DNA of 34,663 nt from JBBIWA01 sp037439425 (lineage in GTDB: Bacteria > Acidobacteriota > Blastocatellia > RBC074), in the NCBI GenBank assembly GCA_037439425.1, contig JBBIWA010000065.1, forward strand, positions 1 through 34,663. The letters run 5' to 3'. Positions 1-8,344 of the stretch are shown piece by piece. The position numbers were made by a program, and so were the translations under genes. Numbering within the stretch: position 1 is the stretch's first letter; each line of letters begins with the position of its first letter. The notes below the pieces were generated by a model. That model saw only the letters and a list, made by a program, of their open reading frames with translations, was not told the DNA's origin and did no database searches.

Positions 1-2999
1 AAGATGAGGATAGAGCGGACCAAATCGCCAAATGCGGGGCCTGTGGATACGCAGGCGCTGGGCGCGACCCCGTGCGAGAGGTTGTGCACGGCACAGACGG
101 TCCCCACGCCGTGATAGCCACGAGCCTTTACCAGAACCTTCCAGAAATGCGGAAAAAGGTACTCGCCTTTGCCGACGGGCGCCAGGAAGCGGCTTTCTTT
201 GCCTGGTATCTCGAAGACTCGTATAGAGACATTCTGAGCCGCAATCTGATCCTGAAGGTGGCCCAGCGGCTGAATCCTCACACTCAAGAGGGCTTGTCTT
301 TGCGGGATTTGGCGACGGGACTGCGCGATCTATTCCGGGAAAGGCAAGTATTCCCACCTGCTACGAGTGACCTGGAGTTACGTCGCGATGCCTGGCTTAG
401 ACCCTATCGTGAGTTCCTTACCGATGAGCCAAGAATCTCCCTGGAGGGTGTTGGTCTGGTTCGGTGGTCACTCAAATGGCCAGACTGGTTCAGGATTCCA
501 GAGGTTCTTACAAATCCTCCTTGGTCATTAACTAAACAAGAAGCACATGACCTTGTGTTCATTCTGCTGGACACGATGATGGCAGATAGAGCCGTTGAGG
601 TGCGGACCGAGAGGGGTATCTCGCTCAGCTGGAATGATCTTAATCTGCAGGCGTCGCAGATGCGTTTTCGTATCGGCGATCCCAAAGGGAAGAAGGGTGT
701 ACGCAGTTGGGATGGCAAGACAGGGAAGCGTGCTAGGTTCCTAGCAAAGCTTCTCATGAGGCTGAAAAATGGTGTTTCTGAACAAGAAGCCATTCGACAA
801 GCCGTGGAGGCTTTGCGGTCCATATGGGAAACATTGCGGCAATGTGATGAAGCTGCCGCTTCCAATGATCGCTTGCTGCTCTCGGTAGATGATGCTCGGA
901 GGCTAAACCCTGATTGGTGGCGACTTCATCTCATCCCAGATGACGGCGTAATTTGGCAGTGTGACACCTGTGGTCGCCTCTATGCAGTCTCCGTTCGCGG
1001 GGTCTGTCCAAGGCATCGCTGCCCTGGCACGTTCAAGGAGGTTCGGGTGACCGATTTGGAACCCAACCACTATCGGCTGCTCTACAAGGAGGACTTGCCA
1101 GGTTCTTTACGTGTAGAAGAGCACACGGCGCAACTTGACAAGGAAAAGGCCCGAGAATTTCAGCGGGAATTCAGGCAAGGTAAGATCCATGTCCTTAGTT
1201 GCTCAACGACCTTTGAATTGGGGGTGGACCTGGGCGACCTGGATACCATCTTCCTTCGCAACGTTCCTCCAGAAGCATTCAATTATGCTCAGCGAGTGGG
1301 GCGGGCCGGGCGCCGAAGCGGATACCCCGGATTTGCCATCACGTATTGTCGCCGTGGACCCCACGACCTTTATCACTTTTCCGAGCCTCAGCGGATGCTC
1401 AGTGGTATGGTTCGGCCTCCTACCCTAAGCCTCCGAAACGAGAAGATCATCATACGCCACATTTCCGCAGTCGCCTTGTCTCACTTTTTCCGAACCTATC
1501 CTGAAAGATTTAAGACCGTGGAGGAGCTCTTCAAAGACCTGGAGCATCCATCTGGCGTCGCGGATTTCAAAGCCTTTCTCCACGAGCACCAGGCTGAACT
1601 GGAAAAATCTCTGCGCGCTATTGTTCCTTCCGAGATGACAGACCAGGTTGGTCTTGCAGATGGGATTTGGATTGAGAATGTCACGGGCAAGGACAGCCGA
1701 TTTTCGCTCGCCGAAATTGAAGTATCCAGTGACTATCGAAATGTGAAAGCCCTTGAGGAGACGGAGGCCAGGGCAGGTGACTATGACTCTGCCAAGTGGG
1801 CTAGGGCGCGCGCCAAGACTATTGCCAAGGAAGATGTACTTTCGTTTCTGTCGCGCAAAGCCGTGATCCCGAAGTATGGCTTTCCGGTGGATGTGGTAGA
1901 GCTTGATACCCAAAGAACCCAAAAAAACCAGGAAGCATTTGAAGTCCTGCTCCAAAGAGATCTCAGCATTGCGATTTCCGAGTTCGCCCCCACGAGTAAG
2001 CTGGTTGCAAATAAGAAGGTGTGGACTTCTTATGGCCTCAAGAAAGTGGCCGAGAAGGAGTGGCCACGGAAGTTCTACAAGCGATGTGTACGCCATAATC
2101 TGTTTCTGCAGTGGGGGCCAGGTCAGCCCGAGCCCGCGACCCCCTGTGGTTGTCGGTTGGCAATATCGCAGTATGTGGTCCCTCGTTTTGGATTCGTGAC
2201 AGACCGCGACAGACCAAAGGAGCCAAAATCGCGAACCGCGAGAGTGTTCACAACGCGTCCCTATTTTGCGGGTTCGCTCGGCCCTGATCCTGGCACTATC
2301 ACTTTACCTTCGAGTTCTTCGCTGATCACGATGAAGAGGGCCTCTCCGGGCTTGATGGCCGTGTTATGCGAGGGCAGACGTGGGGCGGGGTTCTATATCT
2401 GCGCGCAATGCGGTGCAGGATTCAGGAAACGCGAAAGGACCCACAAGACCCCCTATGGTCAAGATTGTCCTGGAATGCTGAAGCAGGTCTCTCTCGGGCA
2501 CGAGTTCGTGACCGATGTGCTACAGATGCAGTTTCATCCCGAATCCCAGAGAGATATGGAACCTGTTTGGTTCGCGTACTCGCTTGCCTACGCTCTGGCC
2601 GAGGGAGCCGCAGAGGTTTTAGAAGTACCCTCAAATGACTTGAACGCGACTTTGCAGCTTGAAAACCGAACATTCAAGCACTTCAAAGAGGTTTTAGAAG
2701 TACCCTCAAATGACTTGAACGCGACGGTAGCCCATACTGAGCAATACCATGTACCTCCGGTTATCCTGTACGACAAGGTGCCAGGAGGGGCAGGCCTAGT
2801 CGCTCGGCTTGAGGGAGAGGAGGTGCTTAAGGCTTGTTTGGAAGCTGCACTGAAAAGGGTCGGTGGCAACTGCGGCTGTGACGAAAGCACGAGCTGCTAT
2901 GGCTGTTTGAGAAGTTACAGAAACCAATTTGCCCATCAACACCTCCAACGAGGTCCGGTGAAACGTTATCTAGAACGCTTGCTCTCGAAATGGCCATGA
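1..2999 (+). CDS. DEAD/DEAH-type helicase with C-terminal DUF1998/MZB zinc domain (5' partial)
   Basis: The frame is open from base 3, so the gene starts upstream of the window; an internal GTG at 72 is not the real start. A CxxC pair is visible at 33-44. The text following it (GTDGPHAVIAT, then VLAFADGRQEAAFFAW) is typical of large SF2 helicases carrying DUF1998. Helicase motif V (CSTTFELGVDLGDLD) lies near 1200-1245 and motif VI (AQRVGRAGRRS) near 1288-1320. Walker A and the DEAH box must lie upstream. Two further Cys clusters occur near 955-1022 and 2398-2475. The C-terminus has the four-Cys MrfA-like zinc-binding signature CGCDESTSCYGCLRSYRNQ at about 2870-2930. Such proteins act as 3'-5' DNA helicases in repair (MrfA) or as parts of phage-defence loci (the DrmA/DrmB helicase and DUF1998 functions of DISARM, or Dpd-type systems). 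The next gene is a defence-type remnant, so a defence role is plausible but unproven. A 75-bp in-frame addition is present (see repeats). Confidence 0.85.
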   Translation, partial: DEDRADQIAKCGACGYAGAGRDPVREVVHGTDGPHAVIATSLYQNLPEMRKKVLAFADGRQEAAFFAWYLEDSYRDILSRNLILKVAQRLNPHTQEGLSLRDLATGLRDLFRERQVFPPATSDLELRRDAWLRPYREFLTDEPRISLEGVGLVRWSLKWPDWFRIPEVLTNPPWSLTKQEAHDLVFILLDTMMADRAVEVRTERGISLSWNDLNLQASQMRFRIGDPKGKKGVRSWDGKTGKRARFLAKLLMRLKNGVSEQEAIRQAVEALRSIWETLRQCDEAAASNDRLLLSVDDARRLNPDWWRLHLIPDDGVIWQCDTCGRLYAVSVRGVCPRHRCPGTFKEVRVTDLEPNHYRLLYKEDLPGSLRVEEHTAQLDKEKAREFQREFRQGKIHVLSCSTTFELGVDLGDLDTIFLRNVPPEAFNYAQRVGRAGRRSGYPGFAITYCRRGPHDLYHFSEPQRMLSGMVRPPTLSLRNEKIIIRHISAVALSHFFRTYPERFKTVEELFKDLEHPSGVADFKAFLHEHQAELEKSLRAIVPSEMTDQVGLADGIWIENVTGKDSRFSLAEIEVSSDYRNVKALEETEARAGDYDSAKWARARAKTIAKEDVLSFLSRKAVIPKYGFPVDVVELDTQRTQKNQEAFEVLLQRDLSIAISEFAPTSKLVANKKVWTSYGLKKVAEKEWPRKFYKRCVRHNLFLQWGPGQPEPATPCGCRLAISQYVVPRFGFVTDRDRPKEPKSRTARVFTTRPYFAGSLGPDPGTITLPSSSSLITMKRASPGLMAVLCEGRRGAGFYICAQCGAGFRKRERTHKTPYGQDCPGMLKQVSLGHEFVTDVLQMQFHPESQRDMEPVWFAYSLAYALAEGAAEVLEVPSNDLNATLQLENRTFKHFKEVLEVPSNDLNATVAHTEQYHVPPVILYDKVPGGAGLVARLEGEEVLKACLEAALKRVGGNCGCDESTSCYGCLRSYRNQFAHQHLQRGPVKRYLERLLSKWP
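2612..2725 (+). repeat. 39-bp perfect direct repeat inside the helicase gene
   Basis: Two identical 39-bp copies (2612-2650 and 2687-2725) begin AGAGGTTTTAGAAG and end TTGAACGCGAC. Both encode EVLEVPSNDLNAT in the same frame. The 36 bp between them encode LQLENRTFKHFK. The period is 75 bp, exactly 25 codons, so the reading frame is kept. Sequence after the second copy does not resemble the spacer, so it is not a simple two-unit tandem duplication. Confidence 0.9.
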
Positions 3000-3248
3000 C
3001 GGAGGGTTGCCTATAGTCGCTCGTAAGCTCAGTCGCACAGCGGGCCGCGTGCTCCAGAACCCACCAATGAGGAAGTTCAGAACTAACACGCAGTCACACA
3101 CATGGAGTGTACCGTATTCAATCCTCTCTCTGCATGAAGCTGCGCTGAGGTACATTTGCGCTCCAAACTGCGTTCGAACAGCACGAGATCACCTCTTTGC
3201 CAAACTGCAAGGAGTAATTCTCCACTCGCGTATTTGGAGGTGAAAAAA

Positions 3249-3728
3249 ATGAATCCAGGCTCTATCGTCACATGCCGCAATCGCGAATGGGTCCTGCTAC
3301 CGTCAGATAACCCCGCCGTCGTCTTGCTCCTCCCCTCACCGGAACAGCGGATGACGCTGTTGCTGTTCACCAACGGCTCAGCACGCTCATCGGGTACAAC
3401 CTTCCGAAGGAACCAGGCGAGATACGGGATCTCCTGGCGCAAGAGGGAGTATCCCAAGCAGGTGAGTTTCAACCCTGATTTCTTTATCAAGAAAGGTCAA
3501 GACATTATTGTAGTGGAAATTAAAATGGACAACGATGTCTCCGATGAAAACAGGGCTAAGCTCCGCTATGCCAAAGAGCATTTTGGAAGGGTCAACGACT
3601 TGCAGAAAGAGCAGAGGTATTATTTCAAATTCCTCTCCCCGGGGAGCTTTGACCTCTTTTTCAAGGCGCTCAGAAACGGCGCTTACAAGGACTTCAAATC
3701 CGAGCTTGAGGCAAAGTTAGAGGAATAG
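3249..3728 (+). pseudogene. Remnant joining a DrmD-like N-terminus to a PD-(D/E)xK nuclease-like C-terminus
   Basis: ATG at 3249 follows a good ribosome site (GGAGGTG), and the open frame is 159 codons. The first 30 residues (MNPGSIVTCRNREWVLLPSD, then NPAVVLLLP) resemble the start of SNF2-type helicases of DISARM (DrmD). From about 3335 to 3430 the natural-looking protein is in another frame (PLTGTADDAVAVHQRL, then IGYNLPKEPGEI), which ends at a stop. From about 3450 the original frame reads QVSFNPDFFIKK and IIVVEIKMDND. These contain the PD and ExK elements of a PD-(D/E)xK fold, followed by ENRAK and YYFKFLSPG as in C-termini of helicase-nuclease proteins. The whole is far shorter than either parent family. 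I read it as an internally deleted, frameshifted fusion. A short expressed protein cannot be excluded. Confidence 0.55.
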
Positions 3729-4054
3729 ATGATGCCCACCCTCCGCTTCTGTTCCTCCGCCGGCAGGTTAACAATTGGGCGAAGCCGCCTTTCGGTTACG
3801 ATGGGCGAGGGAAGGGGATCGCCAAGGCCGGCGATGGCCTTCAGCATTTCCGGGGAAAGCTTGAGAAGCCGCAACACCTGGGTCACACGGGCACGGGAGA
3901 CCCCCAGCTTGCGGGCCAGGTCCGCCGGACAGGAGCAATCCCTATTGGATAACGCCTTCTGCCACTCCTGGGCGAGATAGACGGGGTTGCGATAAATCCT
4001 TGACGGTCTATGCCTGGTTCCTTTAGACTCCTTCTTAACGGCAGGAAAACTCAA
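3683..4054 (-). CDS. Small ParB/KorB-like helix-turn-helix protein
   Basis: A 123-aa protein with a clear helix-turn-helix at residues 43-66 (PADLARKLGVSRARVTQVLR), of the type found in ParB/KorB and in small proteins accompanying site-specific recombinases. The basic N-terminus is followed by IYRNPVYLAQEWQ, and the C-terminal PSPIVTERRLRPIVNLPAEE is also recurrent in that family. It most likely binds DNA. The start is TTG at 4054 with AAGGG about 6 nt upstream; no in-frame ATG precedes the conserved part. It is convergent with the nuclease-like remnant and overlaps its last 46 bp. No partitioning ATPase or recombinase is adjacent, so it may be an orphan of a lost mobile element. Confidence 0.65.
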   Translation of the reverse strand: MSFPAVKKESKGTRHRPSRIYRNPVYLAQEWQKALSNRDCSCPADLARKLGVSRARVTQVLRLLKLSPEMLKAIAGLGDPLPSPIVTERRLRPIVNLPAEEQKRRVGIIYSSNFASSSDLKSL

Positions 4055-4121
4055 ACACCGCCCTTAAGGTTCTATCTTTTAACTTGCTTGGGGAGCCAAA
4101 TTTCTTAGTGCAGGAAGTCAA

Positions 4122-4430
4122 CTAACTAAATCTGATCTCTGGTGAGACTCTTGTGATCACCATTCCCTCGACTACCTTGGTGCAGCAGGCCAGCGCCCTT
4201 TGCTCAGCTCCATTGCCCAGACGATAGTGAATCTCGCAGGTGTGGCACGTGCCGTTCCAGCAGAAGCCGCCGTAAGAGATGGGTTCCAGAAAGAGGTATT
4301 GGAAGCAGCGAAGAAGAGAATTTTTTTCTGGTACTTGATAGTTCTCTCCTAGCAGCTCGATCTCGACCAGCCGATCGAATGGCTCAAACAGTTCCAGATT
4401 GATCTCTGGACTGACAGTGCAAGTGGGCAT
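4122..4430 (-). CDS. 2Fe-2S ferredoxin-like protein
   Basis: 102 aa. The Cys spacing C57-x4-C62-x2-C65 plus C82 or C83 (FCWNGTCHTC and LACCT) matches the plant-type [2Fe-2S] fold. The middle segment (FELLGE-like, then VPEKNSLLRCFQYL) is shared with small iron-sulfur proteins of unknown partner seen in Acidobacteriota-type genomes. It is presumably a cytoplasmic electron carrier. ATG at 4430 has GGAG about 10 nt upstream. No reductase or oxidoreductase lies beside it, so the redox partner is unknown. Confidence 0.8.
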   Translation of the reverse strand: MPTCTVSPEINLELFEPFDRLVEIELLGENYQVPEKNSLLRCFQYLFLEPISYGGFCWNGTCHTCEIHYRLGNGAEQRALACCTKVVEGMVITRVSPEIRFS

Positions 4431-4733
4431 AGCTCAAACTCCACATCCTCAGCCTGCATTTGACTTGGCAAGCCGAATTCTTTGATGATAACAGCTGCAA
4501 GAGACCTGGGCCGAGATGGGCGGCCTTGCCTGCTTGCAACTTTTTTTATCTGCTGAAAGCGGAACGACGAATTGAGCTGCTGCTCATTCACCGTTCTCAG
4601 TGATTTTCAGATCCCCAACTTTCCTGCGGGGCCAGTGGGAAGATAGGGGCAGGGAAAAGCTCATCGGTTGGGCACGAGAGCCTGCAGGAAGAGTAGCGCA
4701 AAAGATAATGCACTTCAATAGCAGGTGGAGCTG

Positions 4734-5690
4734 ATGGATCAAAAACAGCCTCTGCCAGAACCCACCAAGCCAGCAGCCTTACGCGAAGGCGACACGGTGG
4801 CGATTGTCGCTCCAGCCAGCAACCTCAAGGCTGATTACCTGGCGCGCGGCGTTGCCGAACTGCAGCGCTTGGGTTTCCGTGTGCGGTATGAGCCGGAGAT
4901 TCTGGCCAAAGAGCGATACACGGCCGGATCGGATGAGCGCCGCGCTGCCGAATTGATGCGCGCCTTCACTGATCCAGAGATCAAAGCCGTCTGGGCAGCG
5001 CGCGGCGGTTATGGCGCGATGCGGCTGTTTGGTCGGCTTGAGGATGAAGCGCTGCGACAGCATCCCAAAGTCTTCATCGGTTACAGCGACATCACCGCGC
5101 TGCACCTCTATTTTTACCGGCGCTTCGGCTGGGTAACTTTTCACGGACCGATGGCAGCCAAAGACCTGGCTGGCGGCCAAGAGCATTATCACCGCGCTAC
5201 CCTGCTGGCGGCGATCACGAAGGCAGAGCCTATGGGCGAGCTTGCTTGCGCTCAGACTGAAATGCTGCATCGCGGCGCGGGGGGACGCATCAGCGGCCGG
5301 TTGCTGGGCGGTTGTCTGTCACTGATCGCTGCACTGATGGGCACACCCGACGAATTGGATACGCGCGATTCGATTCTCTTTTTGGAAGACACGGCAACCA
5401 GGCCCTTCGCGTTGGATCGGATGTTGCAACAGCTACGATTGGCCGGAAAGTTCGACGAGGTGCGCGCCATCGTTTTTGGCGAAATGACCGATTGCGTGCA
5501 GCACGCGGAGCAAGGCTATCGGATCGCAGAGGTGCTAGCTGAGTGCACAGCTGATCTGGGCATTCCTGTGATGTTTGGTTTGCCAAGTGGTCACAGTCCG
5601 CACGGCAACCTGACTCTTCCACTCGGTGTTGCGGCCACACTTGATGCGGATCGCGCAGTGTTGAGCATTGACGAAGCAGCCGTTGTTTAA
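4734..5690 (+). CDS. LD-carboxypeptidase (peptidase family S66, LdcA/MccF-like)
   Basis: 318 aa from ATG 4734, which follows AGGTGGAG; an in-frame GTG at 4725 lies inside that ribosome site and is less likely. Family S66 enzymes cleave the L-Lys/DAP-D-Ala bond of peptidoglycan tetrapeptides (LdcA) or detoxify microcin C-type nucleotides (MccF). The Ser-Glu-His triad is recognisable: Ser118 in the nucleophile elbow GYSD, Glu218 in LFLEDTA and His287 in PSGHSPHGN. The N-terminal VAIVAPAS and AARGGYGAMR segments are also family hallmarks. There is no signal peptide, so it is cytoplasmic, consistent with murein recycling. Length is normal and the gene is monocistronic. LdcA versus MccF cannot be decided from sequence alone. 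Confidence 0.9.
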   Translation: MDQKQPLPEPTKPAALREGDTVAIVAPASNLKADYLARGVAELQRLGFRVRYEPEILAKERYTAGSDERRAAELMRAFTDPEIKAVWAARGGYGAMRLFGRLEDEALRQHPKVFIGYSDITALHLYFYRRFGWVTFHGPMAAKDLAGGQEHYHRATLLAAITKAEPMGELACAQTEMLHRGAGGRISGRLLGGCLSLIAALMGTPDELDTRDSILFLEDTATRPFALDRMLQQLRLAGKFDEVRAIVFGEMTDCVQHAEQGYRIAEVLAECTADLGIPVMFGLPSGHSPHGNLTLPLGVAATLDADRAVLSIDEAAVV

Positions 5691-5836
5691 GCTAGAGAGA
5701 GGGCGCTATGGCGTTACTTTCTTGTCCTTGCTCGCTCTCGTATGACCGAACGCAAAAACTGAAATCGGCAGGCTATTGGTAGTTTCTTAAAAGAGCCGTT
5801 AACCATACTTGGCTAATAGAAAGAAGGTGCTGACCA

Positions 5837-6073
5837 ATGGCCTTTCGCGAACAACTCACCTCCTGTCCGCGCTGCCATATGTTGATCGCGATTGATTCGA
5901 TCATGATTGACGAGCGCGCTACCGTCCGCATTATTGGCAAGTGCACTAATCCCTACTGCAACACGCAAAACATCTGCCGTGATATTGATCCACTTCAGAT
6001 CGCTGCTTTCGAGGCCGCCCTACTTTGCGTCAAACCGCAAGAGAGACCGCCAATCAAAGAACTCGGCCATTAA
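5837..6073 (+). CDS. Small Cys-rich protein, probable zinc ribbon
   Basis: 78 aa of unknown function. C10-x2-C13 and C36-x4-C41 (SCPRCH and KCTNPYC) suggest a single zinc ribbon, with C47 extra. ATG at 5837 follows AAGAAGGTG. It stands alone between the LD-carboxypeptidase and the convergent exported protein. Zinc binding is an inference from Cys spacing. Confidence 0.6.
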   Translation: MAFREQLTSCPRCHMLIAIDSIMIDERATVRIIGKCTNPYCNTQNICRDIDPLQIAAFEAALLCVKPQERPPIKELGH

Positions 6074-6096
6074 TCTGGTGGCAGGCTTAAGCCGTC

Positions 6097-7104
6097 TCAC
6101 CAGCGAATCTTGACGGTGAAGTAGCCGCTATTGTCTCGGAAGTTATCGTCATTGATGCCGAGCCACAAGCGTCCATATTCGCCCGGCTCAGCCGTCAGCG
6201 TGTTGCCGGTGCCGACGGCGAGGATATTCGAGTCGCGGCCATTGCGATAACGAATCTTAGCGATCAAGGCTCCTGCTCCGGCACCGGGCAGAGGGAGGCG
6301 TGAAGAGCTGCTGCGGGTTGAACTGTCGCCTGTGGCCTCAACGCGACGATAGCGATCAATATATATCGTCCCGCCGGCAGTGACCTCAAAACTCATCCCC
6401 GGCTCAACTTCGATTCCGGTGTCAGTCCAATCGCGATCAGCGTAGATGGTGAATGTCCGCTCGCGCGTGGGTCGAGTTGGGGCTGTGCCGCTGCGGCGCT
6501 CGACTGATACCGTCACGCGGTAAGAGCCGCGAGCGTTGCGGGTCTCCCAGTGATTGACGGTGAAATAGAGAACACCATCGCGATCTGCGGTAAACTCGCG
6601 CGAACGCCCGATGAAGAAGGCTGGTGAGTCCGGATCACTGCCGATTGCGGCAATCAGGGCGCCATCGGGATCATTCGGCAGTGGTGCATCGGGATCGCGC
6701 CGATCGAGCCCTTCAGGAGTAGAGCGGGTGCGGCCTTCGAGGTAAATCTGTCCACTTGCTTCGACGCGCACGCGCTGTCCACGCTGGACTTCAATATCTG
6801 ATTTCACCCACTGATCCTTCAGCTCCACATCAAAAGCCGGAAAGGTCTCAAAGTCCCCTCTCGGTGGCGATGGAGGATAATCGCGCTCATCTCCACTTTG
6901 GCGATCAATCACCAGACGCACTACATCCCGCGCCGGGAAGCGCAGGATGCGACCGCTGCTGGAGATGCGAAAAGTGAACTGACCGTCTTCGTAGCCGAGA
7001 AATGTCCCTTGCAGCACGCTGCCATCGCGCAAGTAAAGGGTATCAGCCAGCGAGAAGCCAGAGATCAAAGTTGCCAGGATAAAAGCTACCACTAATCTGC
7101 GCAT
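6097..7104 (-). CDS. Exported protein with two PA-IL (LecA)-like domains
   Basis: 335 aa from ATG 7104, preceded by GAGGT; an upstream in-frame ATG would put extra residues before the signal peptide. Residues 1-20 (MRRLVVAFILATLISGFSLA) form a signal peptide. Residues 21-60 are a short LRDGSVLQGTFLGYE-type beta module common in Acidobacteriota exported proteins. Two related segments follow at about 80-190 and 205-330. Each has an added-water-like opening (DQWVKSDIEV; DRDWTDTGIEV), a GALIA strand (GALIAAIG; GALIAKIR) and an end of the form YFTV. This is the pattern of PA-IL/LecA-like galactose-binding folds used in many bacterial secreted proteins. Carbohydrate binding is inferred. It is likely periplasmic or extracellular. 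Confidence 0.75.
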   Translation of the reverse strand: MRRLVVAFILATLISGFSLADTLYLRDGSVLQGTFLGYEDGQFTFRISSSGRILRFPARDVVRLVIDRQSGDERDYPPSPPRGDFETFPAFDVELKDQWVKSDIEVQRGQRVRVEASGQIYLEGRTRSTPEGLDRRDPDAPLPNDPDGALIAAIGSDPDSPAFFIGRSREFTADRDGVLYFTVNHWETRNARGSYRVTVSVERRSGTAPTRPTRERTFTIYADRDWTDTGIEVEPGMSFEVTAGGTIYIDRYRRVEATGDSSTRSSSSRLPLPGAGAGALIAKIRYRNGRDSNILAVGTGNTLTAEPGEYGRLWLGINDDNFRDNSGYFTVKIRW

Positions 7105-7122
7105 GTAAACCTCACTCAACAA

Positions 7123-8060
7123 GTCCCTCTCAAACTAATCTCAGAGGGAAAGATTATCAATGAGACCTGCCCCAGGAGCGACTAACCAATCCAGGGGTAT
7201 CTGAGAGGCAAAGGGGAACCCAGTAAGGGGCAGTATAACATAAGCTAATTTCCTTCAATATGACAAAGAAAGCCCCCGGTGGGCCAAGCAGAACTTGGTA
7301 GTCATCAAGCAGCTAACCTTATTTCGATTCGCTACCAGAGGTCTCGTCAGCTCTAGCCTGTTATTGAGCACATAGACTCGAAGAACCACCACTTTCTCAC
7401 CACCCGCCTCGCTGCAGCGGCCAGGCAGAAGCATTGGTCCGAGCACCAATCAGGTTGCATCCCCCTGCGACTGGCCCACTACTGATCGGCAAAGCTTCTC
7501 CTGAGAGGGTAGAAATCTCTTCTCCTTTCAGAATCAGGTATCACAAGCAGAAAAATCTCTTCTCTACTCTCACCTTGATTATGCGCCCAATTCGGCCTCT
7601 GCCTTCTTTGTTTTGCAATACAATAGTAGATAAGCCGTCTTTTGGGCAAAATTTGGGTGAGAAGATAAGATAGGAGAGGAGCTTGGAGTATAAACTGAAC
7701 ATCCGTATTCCATCTAATCGCTGTGCCTGCCTGCGCTGGCTCGTTTGATTGGGTGGTTGCTCATTCTGGGGTTTGCACTCCAGAACGCCAAGCTGCCTAC
7801 CGTAAGCAGGCTACCTGACCGGAGCTAGATTGAAGCTACCGGGAATGGCCTTGCGCAGAAGAGAGAGCTCGATACAGGGCTTGCGTGCTGATCTCTTCAA
7901 CGGCCTGTGGCAAGAGCGTTCGCGCCAGATCCGGCTTGACCGACTTTAGAAGACTGCTCTCTTCTCACCTATGCCTCAGACATAGGCAGATTCTGAGGCT
8001 TGACCAACTTCAGAAAACTCCACCCTCCTTTTTCTACCAAGTCCTGCTTGGCACACCCGA
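7123..8060. other. Gene-free stretch
   Basis: About 940 bp with no open frame that looks coding on either strand, no tRNA-like fold and no insertion-sequence signature that I can recognise. Short imperfect palindromes occur near 7970-8010. It leads into the decayed toxin-antitoxin remnants. Confidence 0.5.
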
Positions 8061-8130
8061 AAGCCCCTATGGGGAGAATCACCGGGCGCTCCCCTGCTGC
8101 TGCGACTTGAGACTTCGCCGAATGTTTGCG
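8061..8130 (-). repeat. Partial copy of the 3' part of the adjacent MFS gene
   Basis: The stretch 8061-8122 aligns with 8795-8855 inside the MFS gene. It shares GCCCCTATGG, GGGCGCT and the 22-base block TGCGACTTGAGACTTCGCCGAA (8101-8122). On the minus strand it still reads FGEVSSRS, as in the MFS protein. The copies have the same orientation, about 730 bp apart. The right edge merges into the DUF433 remnant. Confidence 0.6.
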
Positions 8131-8344
8131 GCGAGCTTCTGCGCCTTGACGGAGCAGGCATTACAGTTCATCAGATAGTGAGCTGGTATAAGCGGGGATA
8201 CTCCCTTGAAGAGATTGCTGAGCAGTAGCAGCGCCAGACTATTATCAGGCTAACCGCGAAGAGCTTGAAGCTGAGTTAGCCACCGAAGAAATGGAAGCCT
8301 GCCCCCTAGAAGCAAGAGTATTGGCCAACTCCGAGGCAGGCTCG
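8109..8344 (+). pseudogene. Decayed DUF433 antitoxin gene
   Basis: Frame 8109-8225 reads ETSPNVCGELLRLDG, then ITVHQIVSWYKRGYSLEEIA. This is the DUF433 helix-turn-helix-like core that pairs with DUF5615 PIN-type toxins. A TAG stop at 8226 interrupts it. After a frameshift, homology resumes from 8237 as DYYQANREELEAELATEEME, the usual antitoxin C-terminus. No proper start is visible, because the 5' end runs into the MFS-like fragment. Intact relatives would neutralise the toxin encoded immediately downstream and autoregulate the operon. Confidence 0.75.

Noticed and set aside
4349..4591. 80-codon minus-strand frame overlapping the 2Fe-2S gene
   Set aside because: GTG start with a weak ribosome site, 82-bp overlap with a better-supported gene, and no family resemblance. 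The N-terminal half looks somewhat protein-like, so a small gene is not fully excluded.
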